From Ruegeria sp. YS9 (GTDB taxonomy: Bacteria; Pseudomonadota; Alphaproteobacteria; Rhodobacterales; Rhodobacteraceae): 64,000 bases of DNA. Below the pieces are notes generated by a model. It saw only the letters and a list, made by a program, of their open reading frames with translations, was not told the origin of the DNA and did not search any database. Positions within the stretch are counted from its first letter, which is position 1. The number at the start of each line of letters is the position of its first letter. The stretch spans positions 1,769,001 to 1,833,000 of the forward strand of contig NZ_CP102409.1 of NCBI RefSeq assembly GCF_024628725.1. The letters run 5' to 3'. Position numbers and translations under genes: made by a program. Below, piece by piece: positions 41,417-51,672 of this stretch.

Positions 41417-42832
41417 TTATGGCATCGCCGGCCTCTTGTTCGGCCAATCTGTTTCGGCGTGGTAAGCCGCTCCGACTGACAATAGTTTTCGATCCGATCC
41501 TCTGGGTCCGAACAGTTGAAACCCCATGGGCAGCCCCTGCGTGCCAAACCCCGCGGGCGCAGCAAGACAAGGCAGGCCGATCAGGCTGACCGGTACCGTG
41601 ACATGCATCCATCGGTGATAGGTATCCATGGCCCGGCCCGCGATCTCTGTCGGGTAAGGCAGATCAACCGAGAACGGCCAGACCTGAGCAGACGGCAGAA
41701 CCAACGCGTCAAACCGTTCGAACAGGTTCGCCGCGCAACGGAACCATTCCGAGCGGATGACACTGGCGTGGTGCACCTCCATCGCACTCATCGCCAGCCC
41801 CCGATCCAGCTCCCATTGCGCCGTGTCTTTCAAATGCTCTTTTTGCGAAGCCAAAGGTTCCAGCCCTGCGGCCACGCTGAACGACCGCAAGGTGATCCAG
41901 CTGGTCCAGAGTTTTTCAGCATCGAAAGGCGGGGGGATGTCCTCAACCTGCGCTCCACGCGTTTCGAATACGCCCATCGCGTCTTTGCAGATGTCGAGAA
42001 TACCGTGCTCGGTCGGAAAAGCGCCGCCCCAGTCGCCAAGCCACCCGATCCGCAGCCCGTGCAAATCGGCGGCGGTCACCGGCGACACCGGGGCACTTTC
42101 TGCGGCCAACGGCAAGCGCGGGTCCGGACCCGAGATGACATCAAGCAGAACACCCAGGTCTTCGGGGCAGCGCGCCATGGGGCCCAGTGTCGACAACTGG
42201 TGCAAAAAACTGTCGCCCACGGGATCGGAAGGCACCCTGCCCCAGCTTGGCCGAAAGCCGTAAACGTTGTTCCATGCAGCCGGGTTGCGCAAGCTGCCCA
42301 TCATGTCCGAACCATCGGCCAGCGCAACCATGCCCGTCGCCAAGGCAACCGCCGCCCCGCCGGACGAACCACCGCAGGTACGATTGGCGTCATAAGGGTT
42401 GCGCGTTGCACCATAGACCGGATTGAACGTGTGCGATCCCAGCCCAAATTCCGGCGTATTGGTCTTGCCGATCAGGATGGCACCTGCGGCCCGCATCCGG
42501 GTGGCAATCAGATCGTCAGCGTCCGGCACGAAGCCCTTGAACATCGGTGAGCCCTGAGACGAGACGACGCCCGCCACGTTCACAAGATCCTTGACTGCGA
42601 TTGGAAGACCGTGCAGCGGGCCGGTGATCGGACCATCGTCACAGGCCTTCGCCTCGGCCATCAAATCATCTGAATCCCTTAGCGCGACGATGGCATTCAC
42701 CTCACCATTGACCGTGGCGATGCGATCCAGCGAGGCCCGCATCACGTCCGAGGCTGAAACCTGCCGGCTGGCCAACTGTTTCAAAAGGTCTGTAGCCGAT
42801 ATCCGGGTCAGGTCCATGACGCGCCAATCCAT
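41417..42832 (-). CDS. Amidase (amidase-signature family)
   Basis: A 471-residue hydrolase with the Ser-cisSer-Lys triad: the Lys in [15 protein letters not shown] (about residue 81), and the Gly/Ser-rich signature [20 protein letters not shown] with both Ser near residues 156-180. The sequence ends in a typical [16 protein letters not shown] segment. It resembles enzymes annotated as indoleacetamide hydrolase or amidase, not GatA, because no gatB or gatC is adjacent and the GatA-specific C-terminus is missing. Start at ATG 42832, with ATG 42817 possible. A perfect 9-bp palindrome lies 35 bp upstream, suggesting specific regulation. Confidence 0.87.
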   Translation of the reverse strand: MDWRVMDLTRISATDLLKQLASRQVSASDVMRASLDRIATVNGEVNAIVALRDSDDLMAEAKACDDGPITGPLHGLPIAVKDLVNVAGVVSSQGSPMFKGFVPDADDLIATRMRAAGAILIGKTNTPEFGLGSHTFNPVYGATRNPYDANRTCGGSSGGAAVALATGMVALADGSDMMGSLRNPAAWNNVYGFRPSWGRVPSDPVGDSFLHQLSTLGPMARCPEDLGVLLDVISGPDPRLPLAAESAPVSPVTAADLHGLRIGWLGDWGGAFPTEHGILDICKDAMGVFETRGAQVEDIPPPFDAEKLWTSWITLRSFSVAAGLEPLASQKEHLKDTAQWELDRGLAMSAMEVHHASVIRSEWFRCAANLFERFDALVLPSAQVWPFSVDLPYPTEIAGRAMDTYHRWMHVTVPVSLIGLPCLAAPAGFGTQGLPMGFQLFGPRGSDRKLLSVGAAYHAETDWPNKRPAMP

Positions 42833-42866
42833 TGTCGTTTCCGGCAGCCTAGCGGGCAGTTCAGAT

Positions 42867-42889
42867 CATTTAAACCCACTGTTTAAATG
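42867..42889. promoter_or_regulatory. Palindrome upstream of the amidase gene
   Basis: CATTTAAAC and GTTTAAATG, perfect 9-bp arms around CCACT, 35 bp upstream of the amidase start. The A/T-rich arms and the position argue for an operator rather than a terminator of the preceding gene, since no G/C-rich stem or T-tract is present. Confidence 0.6.
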
Positions 42890-42920
42890 TATCTTTTCAG
42901 TGAAGTCCCGGACGGCAATG

Positions 42921-43625
42921 TCAGCGCGCTGATCCGCGAAAATGCAGGTTGCTGTCAGCCCCAAGCCAATAGCGCAGGCAAAGAGCAATCGCCATGCAGC
43001 TGAGCACCAGCCAGATCCCGCCCCACAACATGGCAGAGCCACCGAATTCCTCGGCCAGCATGAATGCATCCGAACGCGCGCCGGACCGTCGGATCGTGTC
43101 GTCGAAGATGTCGAAAGGGACATAGATCATGCTGGTCAATCCGATCACGCGCAGCACCAGATCGCTTACATCGGGGCGCAGATACCACGCCGCAGCAATC
43201 ATCGCAGCCCCGGTTCCGATGCTGAAAACAAGGGCGAACGGGTCGCGGATATACAGCACCGCCACCAGACACATGACACCGCCAAAACCCGCCAGAACGG
43301 CGCGGTCGGCCTTTGTTCGCAGGGCAAGGATCAAAAGGGCCATGCCAAGCGCCAGTGAACCAAGATATCCGGCAGACAGGCTGAGAAAGCGATTGCCGCC
43401 CCGGCCGAGGACAACGCCGCCCTGCTGCGATGAGATCGAAAAGCTCTCGACCGAGCCGCCCGTCATCAGGATCGTCACCGCATGAGACAGCTCATGCAGA
43501 AAGACGACCAGTATCTTCAGTGGAACCGCAACCGGTGTATTCCAGAGCAAAAACACCAGGGCCGTGATCAGGATAAGCTGCCAATGCCCTTTCAGAACGT
43601 ACAGGAAAGGGCTGTTACGCTTCAC
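42921..43625 (-). CDS. M50-like membrane metallopeptidase
   Basis: A 234-residue integral membrane protein with about six helices. The zinc motif HELSHA (HExxH) lies in the helix VVFLHELSHAVTILMTGGSV near residue 45, preceded by TM1 (LILITALVFLLWNTPVAVPL). A conserved-looking GGVVLGRGGNRFLSLSAGYL follows. This pattern matches the M50 site-2-protease-like family; the second-site Asp ligand is likely in DIFDDTIRR near residue 180. The start is GTG at 43625, 1 bp from the prfB stop, so it is coupled to prfB. Proteolysis is predicted, not proven. Confidence 0.75.
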   Translation of the reverse strand: MKRNSPFLYVLKGHWQLILITALVFLLWNTPVAVPLKILVVFLHELSHAVTILMTGGSVESFSISSQQGGVVLGRGGNRFLSLSAGYLGSLALGMALLILALRTKADRAVLAGFGGVMCLVAVLYIRDPFALVFSIGTGAAMIAAAWYLRPDVSDLVLRVIGLTSMIYVPFDIFDDTIRRSGARSDAFMLAEEFGGSAMLWGGIWLVLSCMAIALCLRYWLGADSNLHFRGSAR

Positions 43626-43626
43626 C

Positions 43627-44754
43627 TCAGCTGTCGCCCTGTGCCTCGGAGCGGCTCTTGCCCGCCACGTTCAGGGCCAGTGTGGCCGCCATGAAGCCGT
43701 CCAGATCGCCGTCCAGAACACCCTTGGTATCCGAGGTCTCGTAATTGGTCCGCAGGTCTTTGACCATCTGGTAGGGCTGCAAAACATATGACCGGATCTG
43801 GTTGCCCCAGCCCGCATCCCCCTTGGCCTCGTGTGCCGCGTTGATGTCGGCGTTCCGGCGGTCCAGTTCCAGTTGATACAAGCGCGATTTCAGAGCCTTC
43901 ATGGCGATATCGCGGTTCTGGTGCTGCGACTTCTCGGAGGAGGTCACGACAATCCCGGTCGGAATGTGCGTGATGCGCACGGCCGAGTCCGTGGTGTTCA
44001 CGTGCTGACCGCCCGCCCCCGATGACCGGTAGGTGTCGATGCGGATGTCCGCAGGGTTCACCTCGATCTCGATATTGTCGTCCACCACCGGATAAACCCA
44101 GACCGAACAGAACGAGGTGTGCCGCTTGGCCGCCGAGTCAAAAGGCGAAATCCGCACCAGCCGGTGTACGCCGCTTTCGGATTTCAGCCAGCCGTAGGCG
44201 TTGTGGCCGGAAATCTTGTACGCAGCCGATTTGATCCCTGCCTCTTCGCCCGGGGTTTCGGACTGAAGCTCGACCGTATAGCCTTTTTTCTCGGCCCAGC
44301 GCACATACATCCGCGCCAGCATCGAGGCCCAGTCGCAGCTTTCGGTTCCGCCCGCGCCCGAGTTGATCTCGAGGAAGGTGTCGTTGCTGTCAGCCTCACC
44401 GTCCAGCAGCGCCTCAAGCTCTTTCTTTGCGGCCTTGGCCTGAAGCGCCTTGATCGCGGCTTCGGCGTCCTGGACGACCTCTTCGTCTTCTTCCATTTCA
44501 CCCAGCTCAATCAGTTCGATATTGTCGCTGAGGTCGGTTTTGATGGACTCGTAAGTCTCGATCGCGTCGACCAGCATCTGCCGCTCGCGCATCAGTTTCT
44601 GTGCCTTTTCGGGATTGTCCCACAGGTTGGGATCTTCGACACGCGCATTGAATTCCTCAAGGCGATGCGGCGCGGTCTCATAGTCCATGCGCTGCGCCAG
44701 CAGCTCCAGCGACTTTTCGATTTCCGCTATGATGTTCTGGGTTTCGGCGCGCAT
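43627..44754 (-). CDS. prfB: Peptide chain release factor 2
   Basis: A 375-residue class I release factor for UGA and UAA codons. The codon-recognition tripeptide SPF is in [13 protein letters not shown], the peptidyl-tRNA hydrolysis motif GGQ in [19 protein letters not shown]. The frame is uninterrupted from the ATG at 44754, so the autoregulatory +1 frameshift known from E. coli prfB is not used here. It is followed by the M50-like gene. Confidence 0.96.
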   Translation of the reverse strand: MRAETQNIIAEIEKSLELLAQRMDYETAPHRLEEFNARVEDPNLWDNPEKAQKLMRERQMLVDAIETYESIKTDLSDNIELIELGEMEEDEEVVQDAEAAIKALQAKAAKKELEALLDGEADSNDTFLEINSGAGGTESCDWASMLARMYVRWAEKKGYTVELQSETPGEEAGIKSAAYKISGHNAYGWLKSESGVHRLVRISPFDSAAKRHTSFCSVWVYPVVDDNIEIEVNPADIRIDTYRSSGAGGQHVNTTDSAVRITHIPTGIVVTSSEKSQHQNRDIAMKALKSRLYQLELDRRNADINAAHEAKGDAGWGNQIRSYVLQPYQMVKDLRTNYETSDTKGVLDGDLDGFMAATLALNVAGKSRSEAQGDS

Positions 44755-44848
44755 GGTCTTGTCCCAACTTGCTCAATCAGGCCTGCGTGATAGCAAGAGG
44801 TGCGAGACACCACAAGACAGGCTGGATGGATGGAGCGACTCTCGTGAC

Positions 44849-45241
44849 TCACTCGGAAAGATGTGCGATCGCCCGAATTTCAACCAAGGCACCCTCCCGT
44901 CGAAGTCCCGCAACCTCAACTGCGGTCCAAGCCGGGTAAGGCGCAGGCAGAACCTCAAGGCGCACACGGTCAAACAGATCGAAATGCTTTCGCATGTCAA
45001 CATGGTAGGTCGTCATCTCGACCACAGTCTCCAAACCTTGGTTCGCTTCCTTTAATACCTCGGCAATCTTGGAAAAGGCGTTCCGGAACTGTAGTTCCGG
45101 ATCATACGGCATTGAACCGTCTGCCGCGCTCCCGGTCATACCGGTGAGAAACACGTGCCCTCCCGAGATGACACCCGGAGAGATGCTTAGCTGCCCGGGC
45201 GCACCCAGCAAAGCATGTGGAATCAGAGGTGTCTTACCCAA
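44849..45241 (-). CDS. RidA-family protein
   Basis: A 130-residue YjgF/YER057c/UK114 family protein, likely a trimeric imine/enamine deaminase or a related Rid subgroup. Visible motifs are GQLSISPGVISGGHVFLTGM, FRNAFSKIAEVLKEANQGLE, VVEMTTYHVDM and the C-terminal LVEIRAIAHL with the Arg that binds carboxylate in RidA. No ATG fits; a TTG at 45241 with CAGGGACTGACCAAG before it gives the usual length. It starts 15 bp after the PBP1A stop and could be co-transcribed with that gene. Confidence 0.85.
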   Translation of the reverse strand: MGKTPLIPHALLGAPGQLSISPGVISGGHVFLTGMTGSAADGSMPYDPELQFRNAFSKIAEVLKEANQGLETVVEMTTYHVDMRKHFDLFDRVRLEVLPAPYPAWTAVEVAGLRREGALVEIRAIAHLSE

Positions 45242-45256
45242 CTTGGTCAGTCCCTG

Positions 45257-47746
45257 TCAGTAAAGCCCCCCGGTACTCAGATCGCCTTGCGAGGCCTTGG
45301 GCCCGACCGTGATGGTTTCACCCGTCGACGTCTGAACCTGCACACCTGCGCGCTGTGCTTCCTCGAACAAGGGCAGGTCGGAACCAATCGCAAAACCACC
45401 GTCATAAACACGGTCGATGAACCCATCGACACCGTCGCGGAAGAATTCGGCCACGACATAGTCGCCGGTGGCGTCATCCGGCAGGCGGGCGCCGCTGAAA
45501 CGGTCGATTTTGATGAAGTGACCACCTTCTGGAACCTTGAATGGCCCACCGCCATACTTTTCGACGGCTTTTTCCATGAAGCTCTGGAACACCGGGCCGC
45601 ACAAGGTCCCACCATAAGCCCCCCGCCCCATCGGGCGCGGGCGGTCATAACCGATGTAGCAGCCCGCCACGATATTCGAGGTAAAGCCGATGAACCACGC
45701 ATCCTTGGATTCGTTGGTGGTTCCGGTTTTGCCGGCCGTCGGCACCGGCAGGTTCACATAGCGCGAGGCCGTGCCACGATCCACCACGCCTTTCATCATG
45801 GATGTCAGCTGATAGGCCGTGATGGCATCCATGACCTGCGCGCGGTCCGTGACGAGGGTCGGGGCCTCGTCGGGCTCGAGCCAGGTCGAGTTGCAATTCA
45901 GGCATTGACGATCATCATGACGATAGATGGTCTTGCCGAACCGGTCCTGAATACGGTCGACCAGAGTGGGCTCGACCCGCTGACCCCCGTTCGCGAACAT
46001 CGCATAAGCGGCGACCATCTTGTACAGCGTCGTTTCTTCGGACCCCAGCGAGTTGGCAAGGAACGCGCCCATCCGGTCATAGACGCCAAAGCGTTCGGCG
46101 TAACCTGCAACCACCGGCATCGTGACCTCTTGCGCCAGACGGATGGTCATCAGGTTCCGCGACTGCTCGATCCCGGTGCGCAAGGGGGTCGGCCCGTAGA
46201 ACTTGTTCGACGAGTTCTTGGGCCGCCACAAGCCCTGTGGCGTGTTCACCTCGATCGGTGCGTCCACGACGATGGTTGCGGGGCTGTAGCCGCTGTCCAG
46301 CGCGGCGGCATAGACAAAGGGTTTGAAGCTGGACCCCGGCTGGCGCTGTGCCTGCGTGGCGCGGTTGAACACGGTGTCCTGATAAGAAAACCCGCCCTGC
46401 ATCGCCAGAACGCGGCCCGAGTTCACATCCATCGCCACAAAGGCGCCCTGAACTTCGGGCACCTGACGGGCAGACCACTGCCCCTCTTCGCCCTCGACCA
46501 CAAGGATCACATCCCCGCGCTTGAAGTTCGCCGCAAAATCACCCTGCATCCACTTGATATCGGACCGCGGAATGGTGCCATCCGCAGGGCCGTCCTCGAT
46601 CCCGACGGTAAGTTGCTGATCCGAGACATTCAGAACCACGGCGGGATACCAGCGGGTCGGCAGCACCACATCGCGCGGGATTTCCAGAAGCGAAAGCGCC
46701 TCGCGCCACTGTGCCTCATCCGCCAGTTTTTCTTCCGGGATCACTTCGCCGGTGCCGCGCCATTTCCCGCGCGACCGGTCATATTTCTGCAACGCCGTGC
46801 GCAGGGCCTTCGCGGCTTCGACCTGCATTTCCTCGTCCACCGACGCACGAACCGTGAAGCCGCCGGTAAAGAACTCACCTTCACCAAAGTCCTCGCTCAG
46901 TTGACGACGGATTTCATCGGTGAAGTAATCGCGCGGCGGCAATGCGGTGCGGAAGCTTTCGAAATCGCCGTTCTGAACCGAGCGCAGCGGCATCTCGACC
47001 TCGGACTCATAGGTCGCCTGATCGATGTAACCGTTCTGGTACATCTCGCGCAGCACATAGTTTCGGCGGGCCAGCAGGCGTTCCTTTTCCCGAACCGGGT
47101 GATAATCCGACGGCGCCTTGGGCATTGCGGCCAACATCGCGGCCTCGTGCGGGGCCAGTTCCTGCAAGGTCTTGTTGAAATAGGTCTGCGCGGCGGCCGT
47201 CACACCGTACGAGTTCTGACCCAGAAAGATCTCGTTAAGGTAAAGTTCAAGGATCTGCTCCTTGTCCAGTGTGTCCTCGAGCCGGGTGGCGAGGATGATT
47301 TCCTTGATCTTGCGTTCTGCCCGGCGGTCGCCCGACAACAGGAAGTTCTTCATCACCTGCTGCGTGATGGTCGACGCACCGCGCACGGTTCCGCCTTTGG
47401 TTCGCACCGCTTCGACTCCTGCCGCGATGATCCCCCGCGGGTCATAGCCCTGATGGGTATAGAAATTCTTGTCTTCCGCCGAAATAAACGCCTGCTTCAC
47501 CAGATCGGGAATTTCCGAGGACGGCGTGAACAGGCGGCGTTCCTGCGCGAATTCGTCGATCAACTGGCCTTCGCCCGAATAGATCCGGCTGATCGTCGGG
47601 GGCTTGTACTGGGCCAGGGATTCGTGGCTGGGAAGATCGCGGCCATACATCCAGAACACCGCACCGATCACCAGTGCGACCATGAAAATACCCAAGGTGA
47701 CGATACTGAAGATCGCCCCGAAAATCGAAAGAATGAACCGGATCAC
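45257..47746 (-). CDS. mrcA: Penicillin-binding protein 1A
   Basis: An 829-residue bifunctional peptidoglycan synthase. TM helix at residues about 4-32; GT51 glycosyltransferase domain with FISAEDKNFYTHQGYDPRGI and GASTITQQVMKNFLLSGDR; an OB-like insert at about 320-420; and the transpeptidase domain with GSSFKPFVYAAAL (SxxK), IEQSRNLMTIRLA (SxN) and KTGTTNE (KTG). The start is GTG at 47746 with AAAAAGGCAGTAAC before it. It lies downstream of the amiC gene, and both act on the cell wall. Confidence 0.95.
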   Translation of the reverse strand: MIRFILSIFGAIFSIVTLGIFMVALVIGAVFWMYGRDLPSHESLAQYKPPTISRIYSGEGQLIDEFAQERRLFTPSSEIPDLVKQAFISAEDKNFYTHQGYDPRGIIAAGVEAVRTKGGTVRGASTITQQVMKNFLLSGDRRAERKIKEIILATRLEDTLDKEQILELYLNEIFLGQNSYGVTAAAQTYFNKTLQELAPHEAAMLAAMPKAPSDYHPVREKERLLARRNYVLREMYQNGYIDQATYESEVEMPLRSVQNGDFESFRTALPPRDYFTDEIRRQLSEDFGEGEFFTGGFTVRASVDEEMQVEAAKALRTALQKYDRSRGKWRGTGEVIPEEKLADEAQWREALSLLEIPRDVVLPTRWYPAVVLNVSDQQLTVGIEDGPADGTIPRSDIKWMQGDFAANFKRGDVILVVEGEEGQWSARQVPEVQGAFVAMDVNSGRVLAMQGGFSYQDTVFNRATQAQRQPGSSFKPFVYAAALDSGYSPATIVVDAPIEVNTPQGLWRPKNSSNKFYGPTPLRTGIEQSRNLMTIRLAQEVTMPVVAGYAERFGVYDRMGAFLANSLGSEETTLYKMVAAYAMFANGGQRVEPTLVDRIQDRFGKTIYRHDDRQCLNCNSTWLEPDEAPTLVTDRAQVMDAITAYQLTSMMKGVVDRGTASRYVNLPVPTAGKTGTTNESKDAWFIGFTSNIVAGCYIGYDRPRPMGRGAYGGTLCGPVFQSFMEKAVEKYGGGPFKVPEGGHFIKIDRFSGARLPDDATGDYVVAEFFRDGVDGFIDRVYDGGFAIGSDLPLFEEAQRAGVQVQTSTGETITVGPKASQGDLSTGGLY

Positions 47747-47840
47747 GTTACTGCCTTTTTCTCGCGGTGGTGCCTATATAGTGTTGCACCGCCCAAGGGT
47801 CAAAACACCAAGCGCATTCTAGCCGTTTTGCGCCGTAAGG

Positions 47841-49061
47841 TCACTGGCCAATCAGGGATTTGCGGATCACATCCTGCTGACGCCAGTCTTCGATCCCCTG
47901 AAAGATCCCCAACGCCATATTCGCCCGCCATTCCGAATTTCTCAGGTTTTCCCGGTCTCTGGGGCTGGAAAGGAACCCAAGCTCGATCAAAACAGACAGA
48001 ATATCGGCCGCCTTGAGCACCGAGAACGACGCGGTCCGCAACGGTTTGCGGTTCATCGGCCCGCCCTGCTGGGCCATTCCGTTGGCGATCGCGCTGGCCA
48101 GCGACCTGGTCCGCGGCATCGTTTCCTGGCGCGCCAGATCAAGCAAAACATCAGCCACCTGATCATCGGCACCATTCAGATCGATGCCCGAGATCAAATC
48201 CCCCCGGTCATGTCGTTCAGCCAGTTTTGAACTGGCCACATCCGAAGCATCGGCAGACAGGGTATAGACGGCCGCCCCATGGGCCTGCCCTTCCGACAGG
48301 GAATCCGCGTGCAGCGAAATGAACAGATCCGCGCCAGCCCGATGCGCCAGGGCAATCCGACGTTCCAACGAGACGAACTGATCATCAACGCGGGTCAGGA
48401 CAACCTCGTAACCTCCTGATCGCAATAACACTTCGCGCAGTTCGCGGGCAAAGGTCAACATCAGGGTTTTTTCATCAACGTCATCGGTTTCGGCGCCCGG
48501 ATCGATCCCGCCATGCCCCGGATCGAGCATTACGCGCAACGGTCGGTCCGCGGAACGCGAAGGTGCCTGCGGCACATCAGCCGGTTCCGGCAAGTCCCAA
48601 CCCGGATTGCGCGGCGCACCTGCGGTTGCGTTGAACGTGTCAAAATCCGTGCCCTTGAGGTTCAGAGACAGCAGCGCCGCCCCCGAATCCTCGGCCACCG
48701 ACAGCTCGGCTGTGTCTACGGCCATCGGTGCGCCCAGTTCCAACACCAGCCGCGACCAACCCGGAACATAGGCCCCGAAGTGCACGCCGCTGACGCGTTC
48801 GGATTGCAGAAAATTCGTTCGGTTCAGCCCGGTCCAGTCCACTTCGTTGAAGTCCAGAACCATCCGGTACGGATCCTGCAAGGTGAAAATCCGGTACGGC
48901 ACCCCCTGGCTCAGGCCGATATCCACGCGAACGCCGGTTCGCCCCACATCCGTGATGCGGCTTTGGTCAGGTTGAATGCGTGCCAGCGCGCTGAAATCCT
49001 GCGCGACGGCACTGCCTGCCAGCGCCCAGATCAGGGCGATGCAAAAGATGATCCTGCTCAT
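47841..49061 (-). CDS. amiC: N-acetylmuramoyl-L-alanine amidase with AMIN domain
   Basis: A 406-residue exported zinc amidase. The signal peptide is MSRIIFCIALIWALAGSAVA. Residues about 25-150 form an AMIN domain (RVDIGLSQGVPYRIFTLQDP), which targets septal peptidoglycan. The Amidase_3 domain starts with VMLDPGHGGIDPGAETD (zinc His), followed by ARELREVLLRSGGYEVVLTR, FISLHADSL (second His) and the catalytic Glu in LIELGFLSSPRDRENL. It splits daughter cells after division together with EnvC/NlpD-type activators, which are not in the window. The 94-bp gap to the PBP1A start allows an operon. Confidence 0.93.
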   Translation of the reverse strand: MSRIIFCIALIWALAGSAVAQDFSALARIQPDQSRITDVGRTGVRVDIGLSQGVPYRIFTLQDPYRMVLDFNEVDWTGLNRTNFLQSERVSGVHFGAYVPGWSRLVLELGAPMAVDTAELSVAEDSGAALLSLNLKGTDFDTFNATAGAPRNPGWDLPEPADVPQAPSRSADRPLRVMLDPGHGGIDPGAETDDVDEKTLMLTFARELREVLLRSGGYEVVLTRVDDQFVSLERRIALAHRAGADLFISLHADSLSEGQAHGAAVYTLSADASDVASSKLAERHDRGDLISGIDLNGADDQVADVLLDLARQETMPRTRSLASAIANGMAQQGGPMNRKPLRTASFSVLKAADILSVLIELGFLSSPRDRENLRNSEWRANMALGIFQGIEDWRQQDVIRKSLIGQ

Positions 49062-49127
49062 GGCCTCAAGTTTTCCCGAGATCGCTTGCCGGGCAGCCTA
49101 TACCACAAGGGCTGATTTGTGAACGGC

Positions 49128-50291
49128 TCAGGCAGGTTCCCCGATCGCCTTCCGCTCGGTCATGAACAGGCGCAACCGTTCCAGCCCGTCCTGAATGTCG
49201 ACCGTCGAACGCGCATAGGATAACCGCAACGTCGTATGGCCGCGTTTCGGATCGAAATCCAGACCCGGCGTGACCGCGACACCGGCCTTGTCCAGAATCT
49301 CGGCCGCAAATGCGCGGCTGTCATCGGTCAGATCGGACACGTCGGCATAGACGTAAAACGCCCCGTCCGGCGGCGCGATGTTCGTGAAGCCCGCCTTGGG
49401 CAGGCCTTCCAGCATCAGCGCGCGGTTTCGGCGGTACACGTCCAGATTGGCCTGCAACTCGTCCTCGCAGTCCATCGCAGCCAGTGCCGCAACCTGACTG
49501 GCATGCGGCGCGCAGATGAACATGTTCTGGGATATCCGCTCGACCACGCGCACCTGATCCTCGGGCACGACCATCCACCCCACGCGCCAACCGGTCATCG
49601 AGAAATACTTGGAAAACGAGTTGATCACATAGCACTCATCCGTCAGTTCAAGCGCCGTCACGGCTTTGGCTTCATATTCCAGACCGTGATAGATTTCGTC
49701 GCTGATGAAAGACGCCCCCTGCCCGTGTGCGGCTTCGATCAGCGACCCCATGGCGGCGTGATCCAGCATCGTGCCGGTAGGATTCGCCGGAGAAGCCACC
49801 ATCAGCCCCTTCAGGCCCATTCCCTGAATATCCGCTGCAACGGGTTGCAGACGGTTTTCAGGCGCGGTCGGCAGATCGACCGGTTCCAACCCAAGTGCCC
49901 TGAGAATCTGGCGATAGGACGGATATCCCGGCGCACCGATTCCAACCCGATCCCCGCTGTCGAACAATGCCGTGAAAGCCAGCAGAAACCCGCCGGACGA
50001 TCCGGGCGTGATGATCACGCGCCCCGGGTTCAAGTCCACATCGTACCAATCCCCATAAAGCCGCGCGATACGCTTTCGCAGCGCAGGCAAGCCCAGTGAC
50101 ACCGTATAGCCCAACGGGCTTTGATCCATCGCCCTCGCCAGCGCCTCGGTCGCGCCCTTGGGTGCGCCGGTTCCGGGCTGGCCAACTTCCATGTGGATCA
50201 CATGGCGGCCCGCTTCTTCCGCACGGCGCGCGGCCTCCATCACGTCCATCACGATGAAGGGATCGACCCCGGACCGGGTTGAGTTTCTCAT
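49128..50291 (-). CDS. Class I/II pyridoxal-phosphate aminotransferase
   Basis: A 387-residue fold-type I aminotransferase. The PLP Lys is in YVINSFSKYFSMTGWRVGWM near residue 232; other signatures are ITPGSSGGFLLAFTALFDSG, ASPANPTGTMLD and the C-terminal RLSYARSTVDIQDGLERL. Substrate likely a neutral or aromatic amino acid; aspartate aminotransferase and AlaC-type roles are possible. ATG 50291 is chosen since GGGAG lies seven bases upstream; the long frame to 50492 is an artefact. It is divergent from the M48 protease gene with only about 22 bp between the two starts. Confidence 0.87.
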   Translation of the reverse strand: MRNSTRSGVDPFIVMDVMEAARRAEEAGRHVIHMEVGQPGTGAPKGATEALARAMDQSPLGYTVSLGLPALRKRIARLYGDWYDVDLNPGRVIITPGSSGGFLLAFTALFDSGDRVGIGAPGYPSYRQILRALGLEPVDLPTAPENRLQPVAADIQGMGLKGLMVASPANPTGTMLDHAAMGSLIEAAHGQGASFISDEIYHGLEYEAKAVTALELTDECYVINSFSKYFSMTGWRVGWMVVPEDQVRVVERISQNMFICAPHASQVAALAAMDCEDELQANLDVYRRNRALMLEGLPKAGFTNIAPPDGAFYVYADVSDLTDDSRAFAAEILDKAGVAVTPGLDFDPKRGHTTLRLSYARSTVDIQDGLERLRLFMTERKAIGEPA

Positions 50292-50313
50292 GCCCATCTC
50301 CCATGTTGCAGCC

Positions 50314-51672
50314 ATGGCTTTTGAACGCGTATCCCGGCTGACGTCAATCCCGGCTCTGATACTGTCGGTTGCCGTCTGGCTGACGGCGGCAACGCAATCC
50401 CATGGGCAAAGCCTGATCCGCGACCCCGATATCGAGCATGGCCTGCGCGAGCTGGCGTTTCCGGTTCTGCGCGCCGCCGGCCTGAACACCAACCGGGTTC
50501 AAATCCTTGTGGTCAATGACAACACGTTCAATGCCTTCGTCATCGACTACAACGCGATCTATTTGAATTACGGGCTGATCCTTACGGTCGAAAGCCCCGA
50601 AATGCTGCAAGCGGTGATCGCGCATGAGGCGGCGCATATCGCGAATGGTCATCTGGCCCGCCGCGCCGAAAACCTGAAGGCGGCGCGGCGCAATGCAGGC
50701 CTCGGCACCGCTTTGGCCCTGCTTGCGGCTGCGGCCGGAGGGGGTGAAGCCGCCATTGGTATTGCCGCAGGCACCCAGGGCGCCGCAATCCGCAGCTTTC
50801 TGGGCCATACCCGCGCCGAAGAAGCCTCGGCCGACCGAAGCGCTGCAAGCTACCTGCGATGGGCTCAGATTTCCCCCAGCGGCATGGTGAAGCTGCACAG
50901 GAAATTTGCGGGTCAGGAATTGCTGAGCGTCGCCAATCAGGACCCGTATATGCGGTCGCATCCCACCAGTCGTGAACGATTGCGCGCCGCCGAAGCGTTT
51001 CTGGATGAGTTCGGCGACAAGGCGGTTCCGAATGCCAATGCCGATTATTGGTTTGCCCGCGTCAAAGGCAAGCTGTCGGCCTTTTTACGCTCACCCAGTT
51101 GGACGCTACGACGCGCCAAAGAGGAAACCGCCCAGGACATCCGCCTGATGCGCGAGGCTTCGGCTTATCATCAGAACCGTGATTTGGATCGCGCGCGTCG
51201 TGCCATCGACGAGGCCCTGGCGCTGCGCCCGAATGACCCGTATTACTATGACCTGAAAGGGCAAATTCTGTTGGAGAACAGGCAAATAGGCGCGGCTGTT
51301 GAAGCGTACGGAAACGCTGTTGAAATGGCTCCGAACGATGCGCTGATCCTGGCTGGATACGGGCGGGCGTTGCTGGCGCAGGGGCAAACCAAACAGGCCT
51401 TGAGCGTTCTGGAAAAAGCCCGCGCCCGGGATTACCGGAACGCCAGGCTGTTGCAGGATCTTGGTGTGGCCTATGCTCAGGTTGGCAATGATGGTATGGC
51501 ATCGACCGTGACGGCAGAGCGGTATGCGCTGCAAGGGCGGTTGAAAGATGCCGGAATTCACGCGAAACGCGCCGTGGCGCGACTGCCCGAGGGCTCACCG
51601 GGTTGGCAAAGGGCGCAAGACGTGTTGATTGCGTCGGAACGACTCAACAAAGACAAAAGGAAACGGAAATGA
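50314..51672 (+). CDS. Periplasmic M48 protease with TPR repeats, BepA-like
   Basis: About 452 residues. A Sec signal (LTSIPALILSVAVWLTAATQ) leads to an M48 catalytic domain with VIAHEAAHIANGHLARRAEN (HExxH) and the third ligand in EEASADRSAASYLRW. From about residue 280 TPR helices follow (ALALRPNDPYYYDLKGQILL; AVEMAPNDALILAGYGRALL). This architecture matches BepA/YfgC, which supervises outer-membrane protein assembly. ATG 50314 is the most probable start; ATG 50290 in frame would overlap the divergent start. Its stop overlaps the next gene as ATGA. Confidence 0.85.
   Translation: MAFERVSRLTSIPALILSVAVWLTAATQSHGQSLIRDPDIEHGLRELAFPVLRAAGLNTNRVQILVVNDNTFNAFVIDYNAIYLNYGLILTVESPEMLQAVIAHEAAHIANGHLARRAENLKAARRNAGLGTALALLAAAAGGGEAAIGIAAGTQGAAIRSFLGHTRAEEASADRSAASYLRWAQISPSGMVKLHRKFAGQELLSVANQDPYMRSHPTSRERLRAAEAFLDEFGDKAVPNANADYWFARVKGKLSAFLRSPSWTLRRAKEETAQDIRLMREASAYHQNRDLDRARRAIDEALALRPNDPYYYDLKGQILLENRQIGAAVEAYGNAVEMAPNDALILAGYGRALLAQGQTKQALSVLEKARARDYRNARLLQDLGVAYAQVGNDGMASTVTAERYALQGRLKDAGIHAKRAVARLPEGSPGWQRAQDVLIASERLNKDKRKRK

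Noticed and set aside
43627..44754. Programmed frameshift in prfB
   Set aside because: The frame is continuous through the region equivalent to the E. coli shift site, with no in-frame TGA.
45215..48016. A 933-codon open frame on the plus strand opposite PBP1A
   Set aside because: It mirrors the codon structure of the minus-strand gene (G/C-rich third positions), has His/Arg/Gly-rich composition with no domain, and spans gene borders.
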